Below are positions 34,744 to 43,785 of a stretch of 64,000 nt of DNA, piece after piece; within the stretch, counting starts at the first letter, position 1, and each line of letters starts with the position of its first letter. The stretch covers positions 873,251 to 937,250 of the forward strand of contig JAVHLR010000001.1 in NCBI GenBank assembly GCA_031082005.1, in the 5' to 3' direction. Below the pieces are notes generated by a model. That model ran no database searches, was not told the DNA's origin, and saw nothing but the letters and a program-made list of their open reading frames with translations. The DNA comes from Patescibacteria group bacterium. Lineage in GTDB: Bacteria > Patescibacteriota > Patescibacteriia > 2-12-FULL-60-25. The translations under genes and the position numbers were made by a program.

Positions 34744-35550
34744 TTATTCTCGTGCCTTCCTGCCGATCGCTATGACGAGATCACCAAAATTCGGAGAAAG
34801 GAAAGATAGACCCTGCGTCACCAGCTGTATCCATTTCTGTGGTTTACGCAGCCACTTCCACTTGAAATATGTCGCACGGGAAAAAACCTTCACCGGTTCC
34901 AACCCACTCCAGACGAACATCTGCTTACACTCATTGACCGTGAATTCACGTATATGACCCGTAAACTCCGTCCCTGATCTGAAATAGTCCTCGAAATCCC
35001 AAAGCGGCGTCCTTCCTACAAAAAAACGCAGACGTTTAAGCAACATCGCGATATTCGGCGTAGTCACTATTACGATACCGCCCGGTGCCAAGACACGTGC
35101 GAATTCCGAAAAAAGATGTTTATGCAGTCCATGTACATGTTCTATTAAGGCGTTACACGTGATCACATCTACCGTACCGTCTGCATAAGGCAACGGATCG
35201 GCGATATCGTGCTTCAGCACCTCCATCCTATTTTCCTGCCACAATTTACGCACTCTCGCGAACTGCTCCGGCGTCATCCTGAACGGATTCTCGAAAGTAT
35301 CCGGAAAGATGAATTTATCCAAACCTTGCGAAGTCTGCGTACCGAAAAACGATGCGGCCAAAGGCATCACGCCGACGGAACTTCCGACGTCAAGAAAACG
35401 CTTGCCCTCCAAACCACCAGAGTGCTCATCAGCCAGGCCGAGCGTCAAGACAAGCCTATTCCATTCAGACCCTTCGTCCCGCGCCGCGTCACCTAATAGG
35501 TCAAAAGATTTGCGCAGCGCTTCGCTGATGTCTTTTTTCGTCCTCATCAT
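34744..35550 (-). CDS. Class I SAM methyltransferase
   Basis: 268 residues from the ATG at 35550, which overlaps the upstream stop as ATGA. The frame stays open 43 codons further but inside the neighbouring gene, so the longer form is rejected. The SAM motif is KRFLDVGSSVGVMPLAASFF, with VDVITCNALIEHVHGL and PGGIVIVTTPNIAML. The GSSVG variant of the glycine motif is unusual but still fits nucleotide binding. Confidence 0.8.
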   Translation of the reverse strand: MMRTKKDISEALRKSFDLLGDAARDEGSEWNRLVLTLGLADEHSGGLEGKRFLDVGSSVGVMPLAASFFGTQTSQGLDKFIFPDTFENPFRMTPEQFARVRKLWQENRMEVLKHDIADPLPYADGTVDVITCNALIEHVHGLHKHLFSEFARVLAPGGIVIVTTPNIAMLLKRLRFFVGRTPLWDFEDYFRSGTEFTGHIREFTVNECKQMFVWSGLEPVKVFSRATYFKWKWLRKPQKWIQLVTQGLSFLSPNFGDLVIAIGRKARE

Positions 35551-36389
35551 TTTTCGAATTCGATCCACGCCGTCTGTCCCCAATGGGCTGCTATCCAATT
35601 CTTCACGAACATCGGAAGATAGCGGCCGAGAGGCAAGCGCCGCATCGGCAAGCTGTCGGCGACTTCCGGACGATCGCAAACTATTACGCGCCGCGTCTTG
35701 AAGATGGAGAACAGCTTTTCGAATTCATCCGGCGTAAAGAATTTCGTCAACATATTGCCGCCCACGTCAGCTCCGTCAGTATAACGGTTCGCGATCTCCT
35801 GCGGCTTCATCTTCAGAAGCTTGCCTTGCAAGACGCCTTTGCCGAACCACAAAGCCCAGCGCCAATGGATCGAATTCTTGTTGTACATCATTGCACCGCC
35901 CTTACCTCCGGTCTTCATCACACGTCTGATTTCGCTGATGGCTTTTTCCGTATCCGGCGTATGCATCAAAAACCCCCATGCCATGACATAGTCGAACGAT
36001 TCGTCGGGGAACGGTAAGCTCTCCGCATCGGCCTCCTGCACCGTCGCATTCAGACCGTAAAGTTGCAGACGCTTTTTTGTCAGCTCGACCGCATTCGGCG
36101 TCAGGTCCACGGCGGTGACTTCGGCTCCGGCACGTACGAATTGCTCAGTCGTCCAGCCTGTTCCGCATGCGATATCCAACACCTTTTTGCCCTTCAAAGC
36201 CTTATAATCCACCAAATTAGACAACAACGGATATTTGGTATGCGCCCACGGCGACATCCACTTCATCACCTTCCTATCCACATTCCGAAAAAACTCCCAA
36301 GAGCCTTCTTCGTCGACACTCAACAGATAAGCGAACGGATTATCGTTCCACCAAGTGCGAACCTTGGCTTTCAATGCATCGTCTTTCAT
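35547..36389 (-). CDS. Class I SAM methyltransferase
   Basis: 280 residues with KKVLDIACGTGWTTEQF, TAVDLTPNAVELTKKR, DYVMAWGFLMHTPDTEKA and GGKGGAMMYNKNS. It is first in a minus-strand unit running methyltransferase, methyltransferase, GT2, methyltransferase, GT4, flippase. A candidate promoter sits just before it. Confidence 0.83.
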   Translation of the reverse strand: MKDDALKAKVRTWWNDNPFAYLLSVDEEGSWEFFRNVDRKVMKWMSPWAHTKYPLLSNLVDYKALKGKKVLDIACGTGWTTEQFVRAGAEVTAVDLTPNAVELTKKRLQLYGLNATVQEADAESLPFPDESFDYVMAWGFLMHTPDTEKAISEIRRVMKTGGKGGAMMYNKNSIHWRWALWFGKGVLQGKLLKMKPQEIANRYTDGADVGGNMLTKFFTPDEFEKLFSIFKTRRVIVCDRPEVADSLPMRRLPLGRYLPMFVKNWIAAHWGQTAWIEFEK

Positions 36390-36400
36390 AGATATGCGCT

Positions 36401-36429
36401 ATGTTACACAAAACTTAAGGAATTGAAAA
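36401..36429 (-). promoter_or_regulatory. Candidate promoter of the 36389-to-29342 methyltransferase/flippase unit
   Basis: Read on the minus strand: -35 TTTTCA (36429-36424), a 17-base spacer, -10 TAACAT (36406-36401), 11 bases before the ATG at 36389. Confidence 0.45.
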
Positions 36430-36430
36430 A

Positions 36431-38278
36431 TCAACTGAAAAATCTCCTATACCACACCTGGAACGTCATAATGCTCCAAACTTGATTCAGACCATACTGT
36501 TTTTTGGATATATGATCGTCTAAAGCCCTTCTCGCTTCAGCTAAATCGACATACTCCCCGCTTCCCGGTGCGTAGCCGTCGCTCAATACCTCACGAGCAA
36601 AATGCTCAAGGTCGCCCCGCAGCCATTTGGCGGCCGGCGAAAAGAAACCCTGTTTCTTCACCTTCAAAATGTGCGGCGGCAAATAGGGACGCATGGCGTC
36701 CACCAAGATACGTTTACCTTGCGACGGTCGGTTCATTTTCCACGTGGACGGAATCCTATACGCCAACTTCCACAGTTCAAGATCCAGGAGCGGTACGCGC
36801 TCCTCCAACGCGTGTGCCATTGTCAATTTATCGGATCTGACCAACGATTCGTTCGGCAACCAAGTCTGTGCATCAATCGCCATGAATTGATTGGTAAAGT
36901 CTTTCCACAAAGGATCGAAATAAGGAGCAAAGACTTGCGCACCAACCCCTGGCATCCTGTAGTTCTCTTTTATAAAACGCGACGCCCGTTCGTCCTTCTG
37001 CCCGATGAACGCAAAAAATCTCTCCATGCCTTGCGGTATCGCTATCTTTTCTGTCAGACCTTTTCTGCCGGATAACTTCTCCACGAGCCGTAAAGCCAAT
37101 TCATGACGCATCGGCGACGGCAACGACCTGACCCGATCGATGAACGAACTCAACCAATACCTGTCATATCCGCCGAATAATTCATCTCCCCCATCTCCGC
37201 CCAAAGCTACCGTGATCTGCGGCTTGGCGAATTTCGCCAAAAGATACGTGGACGGCTGGATGTGGTTCGAGATGGGTTCGTCCATGTGCCAGACGATATC
37301 TTCGAAGCACGCCGCCACATCGCGCCCGCTTATCGTGAACTCATGGTGTTCCGTTCCGAAGAACTCCGCGGTGCGTCGCGCCAGATTCGCGTCAGAATTA
37401 TATTTGTCGCTTTCCTCGGTCGCTTCGTAGCCAACGGAAAAAGTCTTGATGCGACCGACGCCTTGAGTATCGCGCATCATGGCCAAGACCGAAGTCGAAT
37501 CGATCCCCCCGGAAAGGAACACCCCTAGCGGACGATCAGAGACCAATTGTCTGCCCACTGACTCGCGCACGCCATCCCTGACTGCCTGCATCGCCGCCGG
37601 ATACTCCGCGAGATACGGACCTTCCTTCACTTCGCTCCAACGGGTAATCGAGAGATTGCCGGATTTCAGCCGCAAGATGTGTCCAGGCTGCAATTTCGAA
37701 ACGCCTTCTAGCATCGTCCTTGGGCCAGGAACGTACAAAAAACGGAAATACAGATTCAACGCTGTCTTATCGATATGCTTCGGGACACCAATCGCTAGCA
37801 ATGCCTTCACCTCCGACGAAAAAGCTAGCTTTCCGTCGCGCCAAGAATAATACAACGGCTTTACACCAATCGGATCACGGACTAAAAAGAGCTCCGCGTT
37901 TTCCCTATCCCACAATGCGAAAGCGAAGATTCCGTTCAGCTTTGACAAACAGTCCAAACCCCACACATCAAACGCCTGCAACAGCACTTCGGTATCCGAC
38001 TGCGAAACGAATTTCTTTCCTAGCACTTCAAGCTGCCGCTGCAGCTCACGATAGTTGTAGATCTCGCCGTTGAAGACGATCGTATAGCGCCCATCCGGCG
38101 TGGACATCGGCTGGTGCCCTCCCGGCGAAAGATCGATGATGGACAAACGATTATGAGCCAACGAAACGCCATCAATTTCAAAAAGCCCTTCATCATCAGG
38201 TCCGCGATGACGCGTCGCAGCATGCATGCGCCTCAGCAAATCAGAATCTTTGAAATTAAATCCGTTTATTCCACACAT
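36431..38278 (-). CDS. Asparagine synthase (glutamine-hydrolysing) homologue
   Basis: 615 residues. MCGINGF gives the catalytic Cys2; the amidotransferase part has AHNRLSIIDLSPGG, FNGEIYNYREL and SQSDTEVLL. The synthetase PP-loop is intact, LSGGIDSTSV (255-264), followed by ALGGDGGDELFGGYDRY. It probably amidates a sugar carboxylate in the surface glycan, given three copies in the locus; free asparagine synthesis is the alternative. TATACT lies six bases before the ATG, at the edge of a palindromic repeat. Confidence 0.92.
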   Translation of the reverse strand: MCGINGFNFKDSDLLRRMHAATRHRGPDDEGLFEIDGVSLAHNRLSIIDLSPGGHQPMSTPDGRYTIVFNGEIYNYRELQRQLEVLGKKFVSQSDTEVLLQAFDVWGLDCLSKLNGIFAFALWDRENAELFLVRDPIGVKPLYYSWRDGKLAFSSEVKALLAIGVPKHIDKTALNLYFRFLYVPGPRTMLEGVSKLQPGHILRLKSGNLSITRWSEVKEGPYLAEYPAAMQAVRDGVRESVGRQLVSDRPLGVFLSGGIDSTSVLAMMRDTQGVGRIKTFSVGYEATEESDKYNSDANLARRTAEFFGTEHHEFTISGRDVAACFEDIVWHMDEPISNHIQPSTYLLAKFAKPQITVALGGDGGDELFGGYDRYWLSSFIDRVRSLPSPMRHELALRLVEKLSGRKGLTEKIAIPQGMERFFAFIGQKDERASRFIKENYRMPGVGAQVFAPYFDPLWKDFTNQFMAIDAQTWLPNESLVRSDKLTMAHALEERVPLLDLELWKLAYRIPSTWKMNRPSQGKRILVDAMRPYLPPHILKVKKQGFFSPAAKWLRGDLEHFAREVLSDGYAPGSGEYVDLAEARRALDDHISKKQYGLNQVWSIMTFQVWYRRFFS

Positions 38279-38284
38279 ATCTAA

Positions 38285-38363
38285 AGTATATAGTAGCTTG
38301 TAGCTGGTAGCTGGTATTCACGAATTCGATATACGAGCTACTAACTACAAAATACCAGCTACC
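38285..38363. repeat. Second copy of the TAGCTAGTAGCT-type palindromic repeat
   Basis: GGTAGCTGGTATT (38306-38318) pairs with AATACCAGCTACC (38351-38363), and TAGTAGCT (38291-38298) with AGCTACTA (38336-38343). The composition matches the element at 2191-2252. Its left end carries the TATACT box used by the asparagine synthase gene, and its right end runs into the stop of the 38359 gene. Confidence 0.75.
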
Positions 38364-39384
38364 TCCCTTCCCTTATATACTCCGACATCTTCTCGACCAG
38401 GCTCGCCAAGCTATGTTTTTCGTCGATGATTTTCTTCAGCTCCCCGCGGCTCATTAATCTTAAATTCAAGATGTATGCAGCGATATCTTGTGGCTCTTCA
38501 CTCTTCGGTGCCGAAGGCAATCCGATTGCTGCTGCGTGATCGCGCGCCAAGACCGGCGTCAGACCGCAATACATCGCTTCGATCGCGCTCTTATCGATCG
38601 TCCGTGGAACCATATTGCAGATGACGCGATAGCGCGGATAGATCCTCCGCAACTCCGGCATCGGAACAGAACCCATTAGCTTAACCCTGTTCTCTAACCC
38701 GAGCTTTACGATCATGCCCTTGATCTCTGCCTCGAACTTCACGTCGTCTCCCGGATCCTGCGTGCGGCCGTAATGCGTCAACGTATATTCTGCAGGCAAG
38801 AATTCCATCGCCTTGATCAATAAATCAAGACGCTTAGAACGCGAGATACGGTGCACAGCCAATAGATGCGTCGCTGATTCACGCTCCGCTTCAGGCAATT
38901 CCGGCACATCCCAAAACTTCGTATCGATTCCGTGCCCCGTTACGGTCTTACGCGGATCTTTATCGTATTGCGGCAAACTGCCCTGCATCGCACAAAACAT
39001 GCGCTTTACCATGCGTCCGCCGATCTTAAGTGACAACGGCTGCGTGTAATGCGTGTACCAAAAATACGTAGGGATACCGCGCAGCCACCACCACCAACAC
39101 CCGGCACCGAGCATCGGTGCGCTCATATGCACGAACACACGATCGTACTTCAGCCCCATAATCAACCGGAAATAACGCAACAAGGAACGCCATTTTGGCA
39201 AACCTTCTTCCTTACCCATCGAATAGACAGGGAAAGGCAACGAGCTCTCGCCCTTCTCCATGCAAATGGCCGTGACCTCAAAACCTGCATCCGCAAAAGC
39301 ACGCGCCCACAAGCTAGTGAAAGCAAAATCATCGTGCCTCTCATGCACTTTCGGCGTGATGAACAGCAACTTCAGCTTCTTCAT
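38359..39384 (-). CDS. GT4-family glycosyltransferase
   Basis: 341 residues from the ATG at 39384 (ATGA overlap with the upstream stop). It has LLFITPKVHERHDD at the start, THLLAVHRISRSKRLDLLIKAME at the donor-domain start, VKLMGSVPMPEL and YPRYRVICNMVPRTIDKSAIEAM with the EA acid motif. It adds a sugar of unknown type during glycan assembly. Its 3' end falls in a palindromic repeat. Confidence 0.86.
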   Translation of the reverse strand: MKKLKLLFITPKVHERHDDFAFTSLWARAFADAGFEVTAICMEKGESSLPFPVYSMGKEEGLPKWRSLLRYFRLIMGLKYDRVFVHMSAPMLGAGCWWWWLRGIPTYFWYTHYTQPLSLKIGGRMVKRMFCAMQGSLPQYDKDPRKTVTGHGIDTKFWDVPELPEAERESATHLLAVHRISRSKRLDLLIKAMEFLPAEYTLTHYGRTQDPGDDVKFEAEIKGMIVKLGLENRVKLMGSVPMPELRRIYPRYRVICNMVPRTIDKSAIEAMYCGLTPVLARDHAAAIGLPSAPKSEEPQDIAAYILNLRLMSRGELKKIIDEKHSLASLVEKMSEYIREGR

Positions 39385-40457
39385 AACACGCTGATGATGG
39401 CGGCGATCCTCTCGGCCGTCTTGCCGTCCCACAATTCAGGCAACCCGCCCTTCTTCCACTCGCCACGCTGTACACGGTTGAAAGTCTCAAGGATCTTTTC
39501 CTCATCGAGACCGACGATTTCGCTCGTCCCTTCAATCACGGTGCAAGGCCTCTCCGTCTCGGTACGCAAAGTAAGACATGGCACGCCGAGCGCAGTCGTC
39601 TCTTCCTGCAATCCTCCCGAGTCGGTCAATGCACACGCCGCATTCTTAATCAAAGATATCATCTCGGTATAACCTACGGGGTCGATCAATTTGATGCCGT
39701 CACCCAAACCTCCTTCGACCGATTCTATCTTACTTCTCGTGCGTGGGTGTATGGGAAAAACCAAAGTCATCTGTCGCGAAACCTTGCGCAGCGCCGCAAT
39801 CAACGGAATGAATATTTCCGGTCGATCAACATTCTCGGGACGGTGCAATGTCATGATACCGTACTTCCTTGGTTCCAAACCGAGTTTCGCCAAAACGTCT
39901 GACGCATCAGCCGCGGGCTCTATGCTCCTCAAGCTGTCGATCATGATGTTACCGACAAAATGCACCCGTTCATCCGGAATATTCTCGTTCTTCAGATTCT
40001 TCAGACCGTCTTTATCGGACACGAACAGATGGTTGGCATGATGATCCGCGATCATCCGATTCAATTCCTCCGGCATGCGCCAATTGAAGCTACGCAACCC
40101 TGCCTCGACATGCATGACCGGAACACCAAACGCGACCCCAGCCAACGCACCAGCAGCCGTCGAAGTCACATCACCCACCACGACGATTGCCTCATGTCTG
40201 CCGCCCTCAAGCAGAGGTCGAAGCCCGGCGACAATCTTACTGGTCTGCTCGATCCGCGATCCGGATCCGATGCCCAAATTCACATCCGGTTCCGGTATCT
40301 CCAACTCCTTAAAAAAAATATCCGACATCGCCTTGTCGTAATGCTGGCCGGTATGCACCAAAAACAACTCCGCCCCACGCTGTTTCAAGGCACGATACAG
40401 AGGCGCGATCTTGATGAAATTCGGTCTGGCGCCGACAAGAAGCAACAACTTTTTCAT
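39381..40457 (-). CDS. wecB: Non-hydrolysing UDP-N-acetylglucosamine 2-epimerase
   Basis: 358 residues from the ATG at 40457. The frame is open 48 codons further, but those overlap the next gene. It has LLVGARPNFIKIAPLYRAL, LVHTGQHYD, HVEAGLRSFNW, MTLHRPENVD, FPIHPRT, LTDSGGLQEET and LRTETERP, the full set for the WecB/MnaA family. It makes UDP-N-acetylmannosamine, which can be used directly or oxidised. Together with the NeuC-like enzyme, the window has two distinct 2-epimerases. Confidence 0.94.
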   Translation of the reverse strand: MKKLLLLVGARPNFIKIAPLYRALKQRGAELFLVHTGQHYDKAMSDIFFKELEIPEPDVNLGIGSGSRIEQTSKIVAGLRPLLEGGRHEAIVVVGDVTSTAAGALAGVAFGVPVMHVEAGLRSFNWRMPEELNRMIADHHANHLFVSDKDGLKNLKNENIPDERVHFVGNIMIDSLRSIEPAADASDVLAKLGLEPRKYGIMTLHRPENVDRPEIFIPLIAALRKVSRQMTLVFPIHPRTRSKIESVEGGLGDGIKLIDPVGYTEMISLIKNAACALTDSGGLQEETTALGVPCLTLRTETERPCTVIEGTSEIVGLDEEKILETFNRVQRGEWKKGGLPELWDGKTAERIAAIISVL

Positions 40458-40467
40458 ATACGCCAAA

Positions 40468-41508
40468 CTAACACAATTCCCGCCATTTCGCCACTTGAAT
40501 TCGGGCCGTTTGCGCGAAATCATGGACCTCCGTACGGGCCAACCGGCATTCGAGCTGGCCCGCGGCTTTTTCGACGGCTGCCTGAAAATCCCTGAAGTCA
40601 CTCCCGACGATTAGCGCCGCGTTCCGTTCCTCCAACCATCGCGCACATCCCGTATCCGTCATCACCACCGGCACGCCCGCCAACGCAGCTTCCACTGAAG
40701 CGATTCCCCAACCTTCATGTTTTGAGAGCAGCACGAACACCGCAGCTTTCGTCAAAAACGGCGCCGGGTCTCCTGCTCCAGGCAAAAAAACCGACCCAGC
40801 CAATCGCAAATCATCAATCAATCCTTCCAACTTTTTTCTTTCCGACCCTTCGCCGACGATGGTCAGTTTGGCTTCAGGATGTTTTTGCTTGAACGCTGAA
40901 AAAGCGTTTATCAATGAATCAAAATTCTTGACCGAGACCAATCTTCCGACACTGACGACATGAAAAGGCTCCGGCTCACGTTGCAGCTCTGCAAACCTCA
41001 TATCCGCCGCAATCGGTAACAAATAGATTTTTTCGGACAGACCCGACTTCTGCAGAACGTCAAGACTCTTCGGACTGACCGTTCGAATCCTACGAGCCCT
41101 TCTCGCTATTCGCAGAGCAAGGCATGAACGCAAAAACCACAACGGCTCATCCGTTTCTTCCCCGTCAAAAAAACCTCCATGGTCCTGTATTTCGAACGAT
41201 ACTTTCGTTTTGCGCGCTAATAGATAACCGACCAGACCCAATTCGAACGGATCTTGAGCCGTGATGAGATCGTACTTCGTACTGCGTACTGCGTACTGCG
41301 TGCGTAACCATAGCTTGAACCATTTCGTCAAAAAATTCCCTTTGCTTGAAGAGACTGATAACCTGTCCTCCTTCCAATCTCCCGACTTCGACGATGCGAC
41401 AATCACATCTAATTCGGCTCCTGCATCCCGCAACAGACGCCAGCGTTTCGCTGTTCCGGAATTCCTCTCCAGCCCCGCGCCATCGCGACTCAACATCAAG
41501 ATGCGCAT
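40468..41508 (-). CDS. GT4-family glycosyltransferase
   Basis: 346 residues. It starts MRILMLSRDGAGLERNSG and has VVSVGRLVSVKNFDSLINAF, LTIVGEGSERKKLEGLI, FVLLSKHEGWGIASVEAALA (the E-x7-E motif) and GVPVVMTDTG. A 28-base stretch of a seven-base repeat lies in the N-terminal half and codes for the TQYAVRSTKY region. The 41496 gene overlaps its start by 13 bases. Confidence 0.87.
   Translation of the reverse strand: MRILMLSRDGAGLERNSGTAKRWRLLRDAGAELDVIVASSKSGDWKEDRLSVSSSKGNFLTKWFKLWLRTQYAVRSTKYDLITAQDPFELGLVGYLLARKTKVSFEIQDHGGFFDGEETDEPLWFLRSCLALRIARRARRIRTVSPKSLDVLQKSGLSEKIYLLPIAADMRFAELQREPEPFHVVSVGRLVSVKNFDSLINAFSAFKQKHPEAKLTIVGEGSERKKLEGLIDDLRLAGSVFLPGAGDPAPFLTKAAVFVLLSKHEGWGIASVEAALAGVPVVMTDTGCARWLEERNAALIVGSDFRDFQAAVEKAAGQLECRLARTEVHDFAQTARIQVAKWRELC
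41271..41298. repeat. Seven-base tandem repeat inside a glycosyltransferase gene
   Basis: One CGTACTT unit followed by three CGTACTG units, with CGTGCG after them. Seven is not a multiple of three, so gain or loss of one unit would shift the reading frame of the 40468-41508 gene. Confidence 0.9.
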
Positions 41509-42620
41509 ATTTTTTTCATCATCTCAAGATACTCATCCGCGATCTGCCCGAATGAACGGGAAAATTCCGGTTTATTTCGTGGCCGTTCCTTAAGCAAAGC
41601 CTTGACCCATGCATCGATATCCAGATACGACACGACCTCGACGTGGTTCGGAAACAATTCTCTCGTCTCCGGATTCCCGCCCTTGTCGCTGACGATGCTC
41701 GGCAAGCCAACGGACGACGCTTCAGCCACGACGTGCGGAAAACCTTCATAGCCCGACGGCAAGACAAAAACGTCCGCCATCGCATACCATTCGGCGACTT
41801 TTTCACGCGGTTGCTTGCCGGTGAATATGACGCGTCCCTCGACACCGATCTCTTGAACGCGTTTTTTCCATGCCACGAGCGACGGTCCGTCGCCGACGAT
41901 GACGAGCCTGTATTCGTCAGGCAGCTTAGACATCACTTCGCACAAAAAATCCCCATGCTTCCACGGTACGGCACGCACGACGGTCAAAATCACTCTGTTT
42001 GCCCCAAGACCAATTCGTTCACGCAAGGCTTCTCTCGTCTCCGTCTCCGGTAACGGCGGGATGCTGTTATAAATGACGCTAATCTTCTCCGGATCGACAC
42101 CCCAGGCAGAAACAACCGATTTCAAGAAACGACTCGGCGTCACGACAACTCTTGCGCGTCGCGCCGTCCATCTCTCAATCGCCTCAAGCAACCTCACGGA
42201 ACCGCCATGAACATGCTTCACGAATTCATCCAGCAACTCAATATTGCTCTCCGACTTCTGTCGATAAATCTCCCAAGCATAGTCGCCGACGACCTTCATC
42301 ATCGTCGGCTTCCCTGCCAATCTCGCGCCGATAGTCCCGGGCAAACCTTCTGACACGGGCCCCTGTAAAAATACCAAATCTGATTTTTTAACCGCCCGAA
42401 AAACCCGCCAAGCATATCGGCAATACCTCACGAACGCGCCACCCGACCGGCTGACTACGACGACGTCCCAGCCATCGTTCACCGCTGTAGCCCTGTCGCC
42501 ATAACAAACCACACACGGCTCTTGACCGAGCTTTTTGAGCTCCCGCGCCAGCTCACGCGTAAAACTCGCCGGACCTCCAATTTCTGGCGGGTAGATACCC
42601 GTCGCTAAGACGATCTTCAT
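41496..42620 (-). CDS. GT4-family glycosyltransferase
   Basis: 374 residues from the ATG at 42620. Earlier in-frame ATGs (42629 and 42677) overlap a -10-like box or the upstream gene. It starts MKIVLATGIYPPEIGGPASF, has VILTVVRAVPWKHGDF, RVIFTGKQPREKVAEW and VFVLPSGYEGFPHVVAEASS with the catalytic-region acids. It resembles mannosyl- and rhamnosyltransferases of polysaccharide loci. Confidence 0.87.
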   Translation of the reverse strand: MKIVLATGIYPPEIGGPASFTRELARELKKLGQEPCVVCYGDRATAVNDGWDVVVVSRSGGAFVRYCRYAWRVFRAVKKSDLVFLQGPVSEGLPGTIGARLAGKPTMMKVVGDYAWEIYRQKSESNIELLDEFVKHVHGGSVRLLEAIERWTARRARVVVTPSRFLKSVVSAWGVDPEKISVIYNSIPPLPETETREALRERIGLGANRVILTVVRAVPWKHGDFLCEVMSKLPDEYRLVIVGDGPSLVAWKKRVQEIGVEGRVIFTGKQPREKVAEWYAMADVFVLPSGYEGFPHVVAEASSVGLPSIVSDKGGNPETRELFPNHVEVVSYLDIDAWVKALLKERPRNKPEFSRSFGQIADEYLEMMKKICAS

Positions 42621-42628
42621 CTGCACCA

Positions 42629-42657
42629 TTATTACGCGAAATTCAGCTTTCAAGCAA
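42629..42657 (-). promoter_or_regulatory. Weak candidate promoter before the 41496-42620 glycosyltransferase gene
   Basis: Read on the minus strand: TTGCTT (42657-42652), 17 bases, TAATAA (42634-42629), eight bases before the ATG at 42620. The boxes are poor, but the geometry is that of the other promoters here. Confidence 0.3.
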
Positions 42658-43785
42658 TCGCAATAACTGTTTTTCAATGCTTTCGGCGATCGTGACCCAA
42701 GAATATCTTTCCTTAACCAAAGCTAAGCCGTTACGGATGATCCTGTCGTGCATATCCTTCTCGCTAGTCAGAAATTCTACTGCCCGTGCAATCGATTCAG
42801 GATTACGCGGCTTACAGAACACTCCGGTCTCGCCGTCCCGTAAAAAATCAGGAATCCCTCCGACAGGCGTGCCGACTATGGGCAGTCCAGAAGCCATCGC
42901 TTCCAAAAAGGAGTTACCCAGTCCTTCAGACAACGAAGCACGGACGAACACATCAGCTGACTGCAGGATGCCCGGCAATTCATCGTGGCTCCGTTTGCCC
43001 AAAAAAACCACCCGTTCTTTTAGGCCTTTCTGCTCTACAAGGACACGTAGCTTATCCGCATCCTCGCCTTCACCGGCGATGAGCACTTTATGGTTCGATG
43101 GAAGATAGGACAATGCCCTGATCAAGTCATCTACGCCATTCTTGAGCGACAACCGTGAAGCCGTGACCAGCACAACATCGTCTTCCGTGAAACCGAATCC
43201 CTCGCGCAGCTCCGTACGTTTATCCGGCGAGATGCTCCGGGTGAACTTCGCGATATCGACACCGTTCGGTACTACCTCTGGTTTACCTTTGAACCCCATT
43301 TTGGTCGCCCAATCGGCTAAAAAGCGGCTGATTGCGTGCACCGCGTCAGCACGCTGAAAAATCTTCCTATGCAAAAATCCTAGCTTTCCTACGCGCTTCG
43401 CATAATGCTCCAACGGATCTCCTTCCTGCAAGGTCAAGAGCAACTTCGTCCCCGGACGCAACCATGCATACACCAGCGCAGCGAAGCCGCCGTAACTCGC
43501 CATGAGCGACCAGATGCATCCGATGTCTCTTCGCTTTCCTAGACGGAGAGCTCTCCAGACACCTAAGACCGGCAACAGATATTTGTCGTTCGCGGAACCG
43601 AAACCGCAGCGATGTACGGTCACATTGCCTATGCGTTCCGACTCAGCCAAATCCGGCCTGATTTTGGCGCAAACCAAATCAAAACCCCAACCCGGCAGCC
43701 TGTCAGTAATCTCCTTCATCGCTATCTCCGCACCTCCGACAAGGGGGAAATACGTGGTCGCGAAGATGACTACCCGCTTGTTCAT
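42643..43785 (-). CDS. GT4-family glycosyltransferase
   Basis: 380 residues. It starts [21 protein letters not shown], the usual acceptor-domain opening of GT4 enzymes, and continues with [83 protein letters not shown] and [12 protein letters not shown]. It overlaps the UDP-xylose synthase gene upstream by four bases. Confidence 0.9.
   Translation of the reverse strand: MNKRVVIFATTYFPLVGGAEIAMKEITDRLPGWGFDLVCAKIRPDLAESERIGNVTVHRCGFGSANDKYLLPVLGVWRALRLGKRRDIGCIWSLMASYGGFAALVYAWLRPGTKLLLTLQEGDPLEHYAKRVGKLGFLHRKIFQRADAVHAISRFLADWATKMGFKGKPEVVPNGVDIAKFTRSISPDKRTELREGFGFTEDDVVLVTASRLSLKNGVDDLIRALSYLPSNHKVLIAGEGEDADKLRVLVEQKGLKERVVFLGKRSHDELPGILQSADVFVRASLSEGLGNSFLEAMASGLPIVGTPVGGIPDFLRDGETGVFCKPRNPESIARAVEFLTSEKDMHDRIIRNGLALVKERYSWVTIAESIEKQLLRLLES

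Noticed and set aside
40450-40463. TATAAT next to the wecB start as a promoter
   Set aside because: The box overlaps the ATG, so transcription would start inside the gene; no -35 is found at a suitable distance.
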